DNA of 21,094 bases. It comes from an uncultured beta proteobacterium (lineage in GTDB: Bacteria > Pseudomonadota > Gammaproteobacteria > Burkholderiales > Rhodocyclaceae). Where the stretch lies: assembly GCA_903932755.1 (NCBI GenBank), contig CAIZHL010000425.1:1-21094 (forward strand). Reading direction: 5' to 3'. This document shows positions 7,824-15,308 of the stretch, piece after piece; within the stretch, counting starts at the first letter, position 1; each line of letters begins with the position of its first letter. Below the pieces are notes generated by a model. It worked only from the letters and a program-made list of their open reading frames with translations. It ran no database searches and was not told the DNA's origin. Both the position numbers and the translations under genes were made by a program.

Positions 7824-8340
7824 TCGGCTGAGTCGTTTGCTTGCGGTGACGGAAAAGTCGGCGCTGGCGCTACGGCGTTTCCTGATTGTGGTGTTGCTGC
7901 TCCCGGGCTTGCAGTTCGCAAATGCCGCCGAGGGAATGGCACAGCCGGTCGGCGATCCGGTGGTGGAGGCGCGGGTGAACAAGTTGGCCGAGGAGTTGCG
8001 CTGCCTGACCTGCATGGGGCAGAGCATCGCCGATTCGCAATCGTCGTTTTCCAACGACATGAAGCGCGAGATCCGCAGCATGATCGTCGCCGGCAAGAAC
8101 GACAAGGAGATCATGGACTTCATGGTCCAGCGCTACGGCGATTTCGTGCTCTACCGGCCGCCGGTGAAGAACACCACCTGGCTGCTGTGGGGCGGGCCCT
8201 TCCTGTTGCTGATCCTGAGCCTGGTTTTCCTGGCGATGAAACTGCGCAAGCGCGGCGGACAGGTCGCCGCGGAACTCACCGCCGGCGAGCATCAGCAGGC
8301 CATTGAACTTCTGGGTAAACGCGAGGCTGATCGCCCATGA
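7816..8340 (+). CDS. ccmH: Cytochrome c maturation protein CcmH
   Basis: A 174-residue protein (short, single-domain CcmH/CycL type). A signal-like hydrophobic stretch (about 21-37) ends near FANAAEG. The redox motif LRCLTCMGQ holds Cys63 and Cys66, matching the family LRCxxCQ pattern. A C-terminal membrane segment (about 121-142, WLLWGGPFLLLILSLVF) anchors it. CcmH handles the apocytochrome thiols together with CcmG and forms the ligation complex with CcmF and CcmI. The GTG start is chosen from the ribosome-site spacing; a TTG at 7810 would add two residues. It overlaps ccmG by 8 bp, and ccmI by 4 bp (ATGA, 8337-8340). The separate ccmH and ccmI genes differ from the fused E. coli CcmH. Confidence 0.95.
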   Translation: MVDRLSRLLAVTEKSALALRRFLIVVLLLPGLQFANAAEGMAQPVGDPVVEARVNKLAEELRCLTCMGQSIADSQSSFSNDMKREIRSMIVAGKNDKEIMDFMVQRYGDFVLYRPPVKNTTWLLWGGPFLLLILSLVFLAMKLRKRGGQVAAELTAGEHQQAIELLGKREADRP

Positions 8341-9599
8341 CTACTTTTGTAATCGTTGCCATCCTTTTGACGCTGGCAGTGCTGGCGCTGTTGCTGGTTC
8401 CCTTGCTCCTGAAAGAGCGCAAGCAGCGGCTGGGCAGTGCCAGCCAGTTGAGCGTTGCGGTATTGCGCGACCAGTTGGACGATCTCGAAGCCCAGCGCAA
8501 GGCGGGAACCCTCGACCCGAAGGTATTTGCCGAGGAGCAGGCCGAGCTCGAGCGTCGCGCGCTGGAAGACGGCGTCGGTGTCGCAAAATCCTATTCCACC
8601 GGACGCAAGTTGACGCTGGCGATTGGCCTTGGTGTCGGCTTGCCGGCGCTGGTGGTCGTCCTGTATTTCCTGCTTGGCTCGCCGGAAGCCATGAAGCCGC
8701 AGCAAGCCGCGGATGCGGGCGGTTCGGCGGGAGCACACTCACTTGGGCCGCAGCAGATCCAGGCCATGGCCGCGAAACTGGCCGAGCGGCTGCAGGCCAA
8801 TCCCGATGATGGCGAAGGATGGCTGATGCTGGGACGGTCCTATTCGACGCTCGGTCGCTATCCGGAAGCCGCGGCGGCGCTCGGACGCGCGACCGCACTG
8901 CTGCCGCCCAACGCCAACCTGCTCGCCGATTACGCTGATGTCATGGCGATGGCACAGGGGCGCCGGCTCGGCGGTGAACCGGAGAAGATCATTGCCCGCG
9001 CCCTGGCCATCGATCCGCGTCACATCAAGTCGCTGGCCCTGATGGGTTCGGCGGGCTTCGAACGCGGCGACTTCGCTTTCGCGATTCAGCAGTGGCAAAA
9101 GATACTGGCCCTGGTCCCGCCGGATTCTCCGGCGGCGCAGAGCATCGGCAACAGCATCGCGGATGCGCAGCGCCGGATGGGCGGCGTTCCGCTGCAGGCG
9201 GGCGTCGTACCGGGCGCAGCGGCACCGGCGGCATCACCGGCCGGAGCCGCGGCGGGGCCATCGGTATCCGGCACCATCGTTCTTGCTCCCGAGCTGACCG
9301 GCAAGGCGCCGGCCGATGCCACGCTGTTCGTCTTCGCCCGCGGCACGGACGGATCGAGGGTTCCGCTGGCGATGGCTCGCATCAATGCCGCCAGGTTGCC
9401 CTACGAATTCAAGCTTGATGATTCGATGTCGATGATGCCTACCGCACGGCTTTCTTCGGCCAAGTCGGTCGTGATCGGCGCGCGCCTGTCCCGCAGCGGT
9501 GACGCAGGGGCCAAGCCAGGCGATTTCGAAGGTTTTTCGGCGCCCGTGGCGGTGGGCGCCAGCGGCGTGAAGGTGACGATCGGCACCGTCGTCAAGTGA
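8337..9599 (+). CDS. ccmI: Cytochrome c maturation protein CcmI (apocytochrome chaperone)
   Basis: A 420-residue protein with the CcmI layout. TM1 (about 2-25) is followed by a cytoplasmic helical loop (LRDQLDDLEAQRKAGTL, about 43-59), TM2 (about 92-114) and periplasmic TPRs (about 138-280, e.g. EGWLMLGRSYSTLGRYPEA). An Ala/Pro/Gly linker leads to a C-terminal beta-rich domain (about 305-420) beginning VSGTIVLAPEL. CcmI binds the C terminus of apocytochromes c and delivers them to CcmF/CcmH. The start overlaps the ccmH stop. It is the last gene of the cluster and converges with a minus-strand Sel1 gene 29 bp away. Confidence 0.95.
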   Translation: MTTFVIVAILLTLAVLALLLVPLLLKERKQRLGSASQLSVAVLRDQLDDLEAQRKAGTLDPKVFAEEQAELERRALEDGVGVAKSYSTGRKLTLAIGLGVGLPALVVVLYFLLGSPEAMKPQQAADAGGSAGAHSLGPQQIQAMAAKLAERLQANPDDGEGWLMLGRSYSTLGRYPEAAAALGRATALLPPNANLLADYADVMAMAQGRRLGGEPEKIIARALAIDPRHIKSLALMGSAGFERGDFAFAIQQWQKILALVPPDSPAAQSIGNSIADAQRRMGGVPLQAGVVPGAAAPAASPAGAAAGPSVSGTIVLAPELTGKAPADATLFVFARGTDGSRVPLAMARINAARLPYEFKLDDSMSMMPTARLSSAKSVVIGARLSRSGDAGAKPGDFEGFSAPVAVGASGVKVTIGTVVK

Positions 9600-9614
9600 G
9601 GCCTTGCGGGGCCT
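9599..9614. terminator. Small hairpin between convergent genes
   Basis: AGGCC (9599-9603) pairs with GGCCT (9610-9614) over a 6-nt loop, directly at the ccmI stop and facing the minus-strand Sel1 gene. The stem is only 5 bp and there is no T-run on either strand, so its role as a terminator is doubtful. Confidence 0.2.
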
Positions 9615-9628
9615 TGCCCTCGGCCGGC

Positions 9629-10195
9629 TCAGCGTTTGGGTTTTGCTGCAGGGCGCGTGATCGATTTTTCAGTAGTTTCCAACGCCTTGCGCGCTTCGAC
9701 ATGGCCCTTGCCTGCGGCGACGCGAAACCAGCGTATGGCTTCGTTGCGGTCTTCGACGACGCCCTTGCCGGCGATGAAAAGCAGGCCCAGCGTGTAGGCG
9801 GCTTCGGCATGGCCGGCACTGGCAGCCTGGAAGTACCAGGTGGCGGCCTCCCGGTCGGGATCGGCGACACTTTTTGCTGCGGTGTTGCCGAACAGGTAGG
9901 CATGTGCGATCTGGTACATGGCTTCGGCGTTGCCGCTGGCAGCCGATTTCTTCCACCAGTAAATCGCTTTGTTTTCGTCCTCGCTGACTCCCTTGCCATG
10001 AAAATACAGGTCGCCAAGGCGAAGCTGCGCCAGCGGGTTGCCTTCGTTGGCAAGCTTTGTCAGGATTTCGATGGCCTGGGCATTGCCGCCGGCCTCAAGT
10101 ACCTTGAGCGCATCGTCGAGCGGTGCGGCATTGGCCGCAGGGATTGGCAGGAAAGCAAAGGCAAGGGCGAGCGGCGCGGTCCATCTGGAATACAT
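9629..10195 (-). CDS. Exported Sel1-repeat protein
   Basis: A 188-residue protein. The signal peptide (MYSRWTAPLALAFAFLPIPAANA, with an AxA cleavage site) predicts export. The mature part is built of Sel1-like (SLR) helical repeats of about 36 residues, e.g. AQLRLGDLYFHGKGV, AMYQIAHAYLFGN and AAYTLGLLFIAGKGV, each followed by an A-x-x-W(F) helix (AIYWWKKSA, AATWYFQAA, AIRWFRVAA). Sel1 proteins act as scaffolds for protein-protein contacts. The ligand here is unknown. AAGGA lies about 7 bp before the ATG on the minus strand. It is divergent from the histidine kinase gene, so the two probably share a control region. A second exported Sel1 protein lies just past the two-component genes at 13254. 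Confidence 0.85.
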   Translation of the reverse strand: MYSRWTAPLALAFAFLPIPAANAAPLDDALKVLEAGGNAQAIEILTKLANEGNPLAQLRLGDLYFHGKGVSEDENKAIYWWKKSAASGNAEAMYQIAHAYLFGNTAAKSVADPDREAATWYFQAASAGHAEAAYTLGLLFIAGKGVVEDRNEAIRWFRVAAGKGHVEARKALETTEKSITRPAAKPKR

Positions 10196-10219
10196 CTAGG
10201 TTTCCTTGAAGGTCATGCA

Positions 10220-10271
10220 TAGCGGACAAGTCGGACATCTTTGATAATTGTACCTTCCCTGTTGTGTCCGC
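10220..10271. promoter_or_regulatory. Divergent control region with repeated GCGGACA motifs
   Basis: The 102-bp gap between the minus-strand Sel1 gene and the kinase gene holds GCGGACA (10222-10228), TCGGACA (10231-10237) and the inverted copy TGTCCGC (10265-10271). The first two are direct repeats 9 bp apart. The first and third form a 7-bp inverted repeat. Between them lie a plus-strand GATAAT (10243-10248) and an overlapping minus-strand TACAAT, both -10-like but without good -35 boxes. This looks like a regulator-binding region. The motif is short and also occurs in coding DNA, so chance is possible. Confidence 0.35.
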
Positions 10272-10297
10272 CGAACCTTTCGTCCGCACCCTGATCC

Positions 10298-11824
10298 ATG
10301 CTGCAAGACAACGACGCCAGCTCAGACACCCCGAACTCGCCTCCGGCGGCCAGGACACGCGGCGTGCGGCCGACGAACTTTGCCAGAACCGGTTCGTGGG
10401 TAATCGGCGGCCTGCTCGTCTACATGCTTTTGGCAACGGCAGTCATCGGCTGGGAAAGGAAATTGCTGTTCGATGCCGTGCATGAAATCGAAGCCGTACA
10501 TGTTCTCGACGAAGACCAGATCGCCTTGAACTTTACAGTTTCCCACGCCATCCTCGCTGTCAATGAACACTACTTCAGTGAAGACCTTTCGCGTTCGGCA
10601 GCGATCCTGATCCTGGAACTGGATACGGTCACTTCGCGGCTTGGCGGCGTAAAGAGTAGCCGGGTTGACCTTGCCCGCCACATTGACGTTCTGTTCCGCT
10701 TCAAAGCGTCGCTGCAGCGAGACCCGTCCCGTGCCGTGATCGCCGGACTCCGGGAAGCACTGCACCAGCTCGTACTCGATCTCGATGTCCTGACGTCAGC
10801 CATTCGCGATCGCAAGCAGACTGTCATGCAGAGCTACCGCGAAACGTTTCATCGCCTGACCCTGGAACTATTCGTGATGATGGCGCTGGGCGTTGGAATT
10901 TTGGGCGCTGTAGCCAGCCTGTTTTTCCGGCATCTTTCGCGTGACATCGGCGCCGTCAAGCAGCGTGCCGGAGAAATCGTGCGCGGTTACCGCGGCGAGC
11001 CGCTGGCGGTGACGCGCGGGGACGAGTTGGGGGAACTCATGTCGGCGGTCAACGACATGGAAGCTGAACTCAAGTCTCGCGAGAACCAGCTGGAGTTGTC
11101 ACGTCAACAACGGTTCCATACCGAGAAAATGGCGGCGGTCGGTTCGCTGGCTGCAGCAGTGGCACATGAAATCAACAATCCGCTGGCCGCGATCGTGGGC
11201 GTGGCGGAAAGCCTCGTCAACGAGCGAAATCAGGGCTGCCATGCGGCGCGGCGCGCCGATCAGCAGATTGACCTGATTCTCGATCAGGCGCGCCGTGTGA
11301 TGACGATTACCCGGCAGATTGGCGAGTTCTCGCTGCAGCGTCCGCTTGAACCGGCGCTGATCGACGTCAATACCCTGGTTCGGAGCACCTGCAATTTCAT
11401 CAGTTTCGACAAGCGCTTCCGCGGCATCGTGCTGAAACAGGATCTGGCTGACGGCCTGCCGGCACCACTGGTGGTTTCGGACCATGTCGTCCAGGTCTTG
11501 ATGAATCTGCTGATCAATGCCGCCGACGCACTCGAGGGGAGGGAAGGCCTGGCACCCGCGATCAGGGTTGAAACACGTCTCGCCGGACGTGTTGTGGTGC
11601 TGGCGGTGACGGACAATGGCCCGGGAATTGCTTCAGAAAACCTTGTGAGAATCTTCGAAACCCACTTCACAACCAAGCCTCCCGGGCGTGGTTCAGGTTT
11701 GGGCTTGTCACTGTGTCGCAGCCTCATGCAACAGGACGGCGGGGAGATCGAAGTCAAATCTGCAGTGGGGCAGGGAACCACTGTACGGGTCATGTTGCCG
11801 GTCCCGGCTGAGCCGGTGCTTTAG
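10298..11824 (+). CDS. Membrane sensor histidine kinase, NtrB/AtoS type
   Basis: A 508-residue kinase. TM1 (about 34-52) and TM2 (about 189-210) enclose a periplasmic domain of about 135 residues, mostly helical by its look, for which I recognise no named fold. HAMP-like sequence follows TM2, then a short coiled coil (about 252-275). The HisKA H-box is VAHEINNPLAAIVG with phospho-acceptor His290. ATPase motifs are the N-box LMNLLINAADALEG (401-414), G1 DNGPGI (439-444) and G2 GRGSGLGLSL (463-472). This form of H-box and ATPase pairs with sigma54 activators. The cognate regulator starts 10 bp after its stop. No Shine-Dalgarno is evident before the ATG, and an in-frame TGA at 10292 rules out an earlier start. 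The signal sensed is unknown. Confidence 0.92.
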   Translation: MLQDNDASSDTPNSPPAARTRGVRPTNFARTGSWVIGGLLVYMLLATAVIGWERKLLFDAVHEIEAVHVLDEDQIALNFTVSHAILAVNEHYFSEDLSRSAAILILELDTVTSRLGGVKSSRVDLARHIDVLFRFKASLQRDPSRAVIAGLREALHQLVLDLDVLTSAIRDRKQTVMQSYRETFHRLTLELFVMMALGVGILGAVASLFFRHLSRDIGAVKQRAGEIVRGYRGEPLAVTRGDELGELMSAVNDMEAELKSRENQLELSRQQRFHTEKMAAVGSLAAAVAHEINNPLAAIVGVAESLVNERNQGCHAARRADQQIDLILDQARRVMTITRQIGEFSLQRPLEPALIDVNTLVRSTCNFISFDKRFRGIVLKQDLADGLPAPLVVSDHVVQVLMNLLINAADALEGREGLAPAIRVETRLAGRVVVLAVTDNGPGIASENLVRIFETHFTTKPPGRGSGLGLSLCRSLMQQDGGEIEVKSAVGQGTTVRVMLPVPAEPVL

Positions 11825-11830
11825 GAGAAG
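11823..11830 (+). promoter_or_regulatory. Ribosome binding site setting the GTG start of the regulator
   Basis: AGGAGAAG overlaps the kinase stop codon and lies 7 bp (from AGGAG) before GTG 11835. It fixes the regulator start and suggests translational coupling with the kinase. Confidence 0.65.
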
Positions 11831-11834
11831 TCGC

Positions 11835-13202
11835 GTGCATGTACTGATCATCGACGACGAACTGGCATTGAGGCAGATAATTGCCGCTACGGTGCGTCGT
11901 GCCGGATATTCGGTGGACATGGCTGCGGGAGTCAAGGAGGCCGCCGGCAAGCTGGTTCGCGGTGACGTCGATCTGGCGATTTGCGACATCAAAATGGAAG
12001 ATGGTGACGGGGTCGAACTGGTGCGCAGCATGAAGAGTGCGGGCGTCCCGACCATTTTCATCATGGTGACCGCGTTTGCTTCGGTGCAGACCGCGGTCGA
12101 AGCCCTGCGTGCCGGCGCCATGGACTACATGGTCAAGCCGGTCGACAGCGAGGAACTCTTGTATCGCCTGCGCCAGGCGCAGACTCTGCTTGGATTGAAG
12201 GCCGAGAACGTTGCGCTGCGCAAGTTTGTCAGCGGCGAACGGGAAAATGTCCGCTTCAAATTTACGTCGGCACCGATGGCTGCGGTAGAGCGCCTCGCCA
12301 CCCGCGTGGCGGCGATCGGCAGTACGGTCATGATTACCGGCGAGAGCGGCACCGGCAAGGGCGTCCTGGCGCGGTTCATCCACGATCAAAGTTCTCGCGC
12401 CGAGGCGCCGTTCATTCCCGTGAATTGCAGTGCCATACCCGAAACCCTGCTGGAGAGCGAGCTCTTCGGCCACACCAAGGGTGCATTCTCGGGAGCTGTT
12501 CAGGCGCGCAAGGGCCTGTTTGCCCAAGCCGATACCGGGACGCTGTTTCTCGACGAAATCGGCGAATTGCCCTTGCACATGCAGACCAAGATGCTGCATG
12601 TCATCGAAGACAAGGAAATCCGTCCCGTTGGCGGCGAACAGTTGCGGAAAGTCGATACGCGCATCGTGGTGGCGACCAATCGGGACCTGCCGGCGATGGT
12701 TGCGGCAGGAACGTTTCGCGAAGACTTGTTTTTCCGGATTTCCCAGTTCCATATTGATCTGCCTCCGCTGCGGGACCGCGGAGAAGATGTTTTGCGCCTG
12801 ATCCGGTTTTTTCTCGAGACGGCGAAACCAATGGGAGAGGCCGGGATCGAACTTGATCCTGAGGCGGAGGAACTGTTGCTGGAATACCGCTGGCCGGGGA
12901 ATGTCCGCGAACTCGAAAACGTTATCGGCCGGGCCGTGATCATGGCGGACGGCGGACGCATCACGGTCGGCGATCTGCCGCCAGGCCTGTCGGTTCAGGG
13001 CAAAAAGCCGTCGCGCGAACAAAAAGTCTTTTCTGCAGGTGGCAGCTTGCGTGATCAGGTTCGACGAGCGGAAGCTGATATCATTTTCCGCGTTCTCAAG
13101 GAATGCGGCGGGGATCGCAAGGCCGCCGCGCAGCAGCTTGAGATCGGCCTGTCGAGCCTGTACCGCAAAATAGAAGAGTTCGAAGCGTTGCGAGTAAGCT
13201 AG
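11835..13202 (+). CDS. Sigma54-dependent response regulator, NtrC family
   Basis: A 455-residue regulator with three domains. The receiver domain (1-115) has acidic pair Asp7-Asp8, phospho-acceptor Asp51 (AICDIKM) and Lys101 (MVKPVD). The AAA+ domain (about 140-375) has Walker A GESGTGKG (169-176), the sigma54-contact loop GAFSGA (217-222), Walker B GTLFLDEIGE (235-244) and WPGNVRELEN (353-362). The loop carries Ser where GAFTGA has Thr. The C-terminal FIS-type helix-turn-helix (about 426-449, DRKAAAQQLEIGLSSLYRKI) binds DNA. Phosphorylated by the adjacent kinase, it would activate sigma54-RNA polymerase at distant promoters. A GTG start is used. The following gene cluster is a likely but unproven target. 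A hairpin with T-run follows the stop. Confidence 0.95.
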   Translation: MHVLIIDDELALRQIIAATVRRAGYSVDMAAGVKEAAGKLVRGDVDLAICDIKMEDGDGVELVRSMKSAGVPTIFIMVTAFASVQTAVEALRAGAMDYMVKPVDSEELLYRLRQAQTLLGLKAENVALRKFVSGERENVRFKFTSAPMAAVERLATRVAAIGSTVMITGESGTGKGVLARFIHDQSSRAEAPFIPVNCSAIPETLLESELFGHTKGAFSGAVQARKGLFAQADTGTLFLDEIGELPLHMQTKMLHVIEDKEIRPVGGEQLRKVDTRIVVATNRDLPAMVAAGTFREDLFFRISQFHIDLPPLRDRGEDVLRLIRFFLETAKPMGEAGIELDPEAEELLLEYRWPGNVRELENVIGRAVIMADGGRITVGDLPPGLSVQGKKPSREQKVFSAGGSLRDQVRRAEADIIFRVLKECGGDRKAAAQQLEIGLSSLYRKIEEFEALRVS

Positions 13203-13205
13203 TCT

Positions 13206-13233
13206 GCTTGCCGGTTTGGCAGGCAACCTTTTT
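13206..13233 (+). terminator. Intrinsic terminator after the two-component genes
   Basis: GCTTGCC (13206-13212) pairs with GGCAGGC (13218-13224), seven pairs with one G-T wobble, over a GGTTT loop. TTTTT follows at 13229-13233. It sits 3 bp after the regulator stop, so it probably separates the two-component genes from the exported-protein cluster, although the stem is modest. Confidence 0.5.
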
Positions 13234-13253
13234 GGTGTTCATGGGGTGAGTTG

Positions 13254-13907
13254 ATGGTGATGGCCGGAATCAAAACGTACTTCAGCGGTTGGCGGATTGC
13301 ACTGGCGCTTGTCCTTGGCGCGTGCATCGGGTCTGCCAATGCCGGACCCGCCGAAGACTATGCCGCCGGAATGGTTTCATACCAGCGCACGGACTTTTTT
13401 GTGGCGGTACCGCTGTTGCGCAAGGCGGCCGATGCCGGACATATCGAGGCCGCGGTAGTCCTCGCAACGATCTATGATGGCGCGGAGCAGGATGAACAGG
13501 CAGTCATCTACTTCAGGAAGGCAGCCGACGCGGGCAGTGCGGAAGGCATGTACGGGCTGGGCAACATGCTGGCCGCCGGGGAGGGCACTGCGAAAGATGT
13601 CGTTGCGGCCAAGGCTCTCTTTGTCAAGGCGGCCGATGCAGGACACGTCACCTCCGTGCAACTCCTGGCTCAAGCTTATCTTCGCGGCGAATTGGGCATT
13701 CCCGAGGAACAGCGCAAGGGTGCGGAGGCGCTGAAGTGGATCACGGCCGCCGCCGACTTGAATTTCATTCCCGCACTTGAGGCGTTGCAGCAAGCCTATC
13801 TTTCGGGTGACTACGGACTGACGGTGGATCCTGTGAAGTCTGAACAGATTAAACAGAAAATCATCAGCCTCAAACCGGTTCCGCCGAAAAAACGTCGAAG
13901 GGGGTAA
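13254..13907 (+). CDS. Exported Sel1-repeat protein
   Basis: A 217-residue protein. The signal peptide has a hydrophobic core (about 13-26, WRIALALVLGACIG) and ends near GSANAGPA. Sel1-like repeats follow: AAVVLATIYDGAEQ, GMYGLGNMLAAGEGT and SVQLLAQAYLRGELG, each with a KAADAG-type helix end. The C terminus is very basic (PPKKRRRG). Such proteins are periplasmic scaffolds. It begins a run of exported redox proteins and ends 5 bp before a monoheme cytochrome gene, so it is probably in one transcript with it. GGTGA (13245-13249) sits well for ATG 13254. A TTG at 13251 and an ATG at 13260 are other possible starts. It is clearly related in type to the Sel1 protein at 9629, but the repeats differ in spacing. 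Confidence 0.82.
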   Translation: MVMAGIKTYFSGWRIALALVLGACIGSANAGPAEDYAAGMVSYQRTDFFVAVPLLRKAADAGHIEAAVVLATIYDGAEQDEQAVIYFRKAADAGSAEGMYGLGNMLAAGEGTAKDVVAAKALFVKAADAGHVTSVQLLAQAYLRGELGIPEEQRKGAEALKWITAAADLNFIPALEALQQAYLSGDYGLTVDPVKSEQIKQKIISLKPVPPKKRRRG

Positions 13908-13912
13908 GCATT

Positions 13913-14227
13913 ATGAGAAAAGGGACAATCGCATCAGCCATGTCGTTCGGGCTGGTCGTCTTCAGTCTTGCGCAGAACGCGCAGGCTATTGATTTGCAGC
14001 GGGGGCAGCGCCTTTACAACCAGCGCTGCGCCGGATGCCATGGCTTGACAGGGGTACCGACAATTCCGCAGGCGCCCAGTTTTGTCACCAAGGAGCGCCT
14101 GATGCAGCCGGATATGGTTCTTCTGCAGCGGGTGCAGATGGGAAAAAACAGTTGCCCGCCTTTCATGGGTTCGCTCAAGAACGACGAGATTCTTGATGTG
14201 TTGCAATACGCGCGGCAGATGCGCTGA
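13913..14227 (+). CDS. Small monoheme cytochrome c
   Basis: A 104-residue exported class I cytochrome. The signal peptide (about 1-25) ends at AQNAQA. The heme site is CAGCH (39-43). The usual sixth-ligand region, typically MPPF in such proteins, reads SCPPFMGSL here: Cys81 is at the usual Met place and Met85 lies four residues later. Either could bind iron, or Cys81 could do something else. The last helix (about 90-101) is normal. It would carry electrons in the periplasm, perhaps to or from the triheme protein encoded downstream. A G-rich ribosome site (AAGGGGG, about 13899-13904) precedes the ATG. The propeller gene begins 13 bp after the stop. Confidence 0.88.
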   Translation: MRKGTIASAMSFGLVVFSLAQNAQAIDLQRGQRLYNQRCAGCHGLTGVPTIPQAPSFVTKERLMQPDMVLLQRVQMGKNSCPPFMGSLKNDEILDVLQYARQMR

Positions 14228-14240
14228 GGGAGTCCGTCTG

Positions 14241-15308
14241 ATGCTGTTCTGGAATGCCCGTCGCAAGCTGATCCCCATCATTGCAGCGTTTGGTCTGCTT
14301 TCCGGGCCGGTACTGGCTCAGGGAACCGAGAAGGTGATCGACCGGTTCGAAACCGGCAACAACACCTATGTCCGTTCCCTGTTGCACGACAAGGCTGGAA
14401 ATTCGCTGTGGGTCGGCACCTCCGTCGGCGCAATGGAGATCGATCTCAAGACCGCCGCGCCGCGCAAGACATTCACCCGAAACGACGGCCTCGCCAACGA
14501 ATATGTTTTCGCCCTGGGCATCGACTCGCAGGGCTACACCTGGTTTGGCACCAACGCCGGCGGCGCATCCCGCTACAAGAACGGCAAATGGAAGACCTAT
14601 TTTCCGATGCATGGACTTGCCGACTACTGGATTTACTCCTTCGCCAATGACAAGAATGGAAATCTCTGGATAGGCACATGGGCCGGCGCCAACATGTTCA
14701 CCGTCAAGACCGGGAAGTTCACCACTTACGTCAAGGAACTGATCAACGAGTGGGTATATGGCCTCGGTGTCGATAGAGAAGGGCGTGTCTGGTTCGGCAC
14801 CGAAGGCGGTGTTTCGATGTACGACGGCAAGCGCTGGAAATCCTGGACCCACAAGGACGGGCTCGGTGCGGATAATCCGGCAGGACTGCCGACCAGTCCG
14901 AATACCGGCCTTGGCACCCGTTCGCGCCATGACCTGGCAACTGAAGCGCAGGGCATGGGTACCTACAATCCCAATTATGTGTTCTCGATCCTCGTCGCCC
15001 GAGACAACAGTATTTGGGCCGGTACCTGGGGTGGCGGCGTCAGTCGCTGGGACGGCAAGCGCTGGACCAGTTTGGCAACGAAGGACGGCCTGGCCGGCAA
15101 TATCGTCTATTCGATCGCCCAGGATGACAGTGGCGTTTTCTGGTTCGGCACCGACAAGGGGGTCTCGCGCTATGACGGCAAGACGTGGCGAACCATCGGT
15201 ACCAAGGACGGCTTGCTGGATGAAAACGTCTACGCGCTGGCGCTGACGCCTGGAGCGAACGTCTGGGCCGGGACGAAGCGTGGTGTAGTGAGGATAGCGG
15301 TCAAGTGA
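14241..15308 (+). CDS. Exported seven-bladed propeller protein (Reg_prop type), copy A
   Basis: A 355-residue protein with a signal peptide (about 1-26, ending PVLAQ). Seven blade signatures of the type LWxGTxxGxxRYDG are visible at about 56, 100, 142, 183, 258, 300 and 341 (e.g. RVWFGTEGGVSMYDG, SIWAGTWGGGVSRWDG). The repeat is that of two-component regulator propellers, normally the periplasmic sensor half of hybrid kinases, but here no kinase follows. An insert of about 35 residues lies between blades 4 and 5 (about 208-242) and ends with YNPNYV. Start 14241 has GAGGGAG upstream. Its stop overlaps the next start (GTGA), so it is coupled to copy B. Likely role is ligand or partner binding in the periplasm. 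The ligand is unknown. Confidence 0.85.
   Translation: MLFWNARRKLIPIIAAFGLLSGPVLAQGTEKVIDRFETGNNTYVRSLLHDKAGNSLWVGTSVGAMEIDLKTAAPRKTFTRNDGLANEYVFALGIDSQGYTWFGTNAGGASRYKNGKWKTYFPMHGLADYWIYSFANDKNGNLWIGTWAGANMFTVKTGKFTTYVKELINEWVYGLGVDREGRVWFGTEGGVSMYDGKRWKSWTHKDGLGADNPAGLPTSPNTGLGTRSRHDLATEAQGMGTYNPNYVFSILVARDNSIWAGTWGGGVSRWDGKRWTSLATKDGLAGNIVYSIAQDDSGVFWFGTDKGVSRYDGKTWRTIGTKDGLLDENVYALALTPGANVWAGTKRGVVRIAVK

Noticed and set aside
11835..13202. GAFSGA loop taken as a sign that the regulator cannot contact sigma54
   Set aside because: Ser for Thr is a conservative change, and all other AAA+ motifs and the FIS domain are intact, so the protein is probably a working sigma54 activator.
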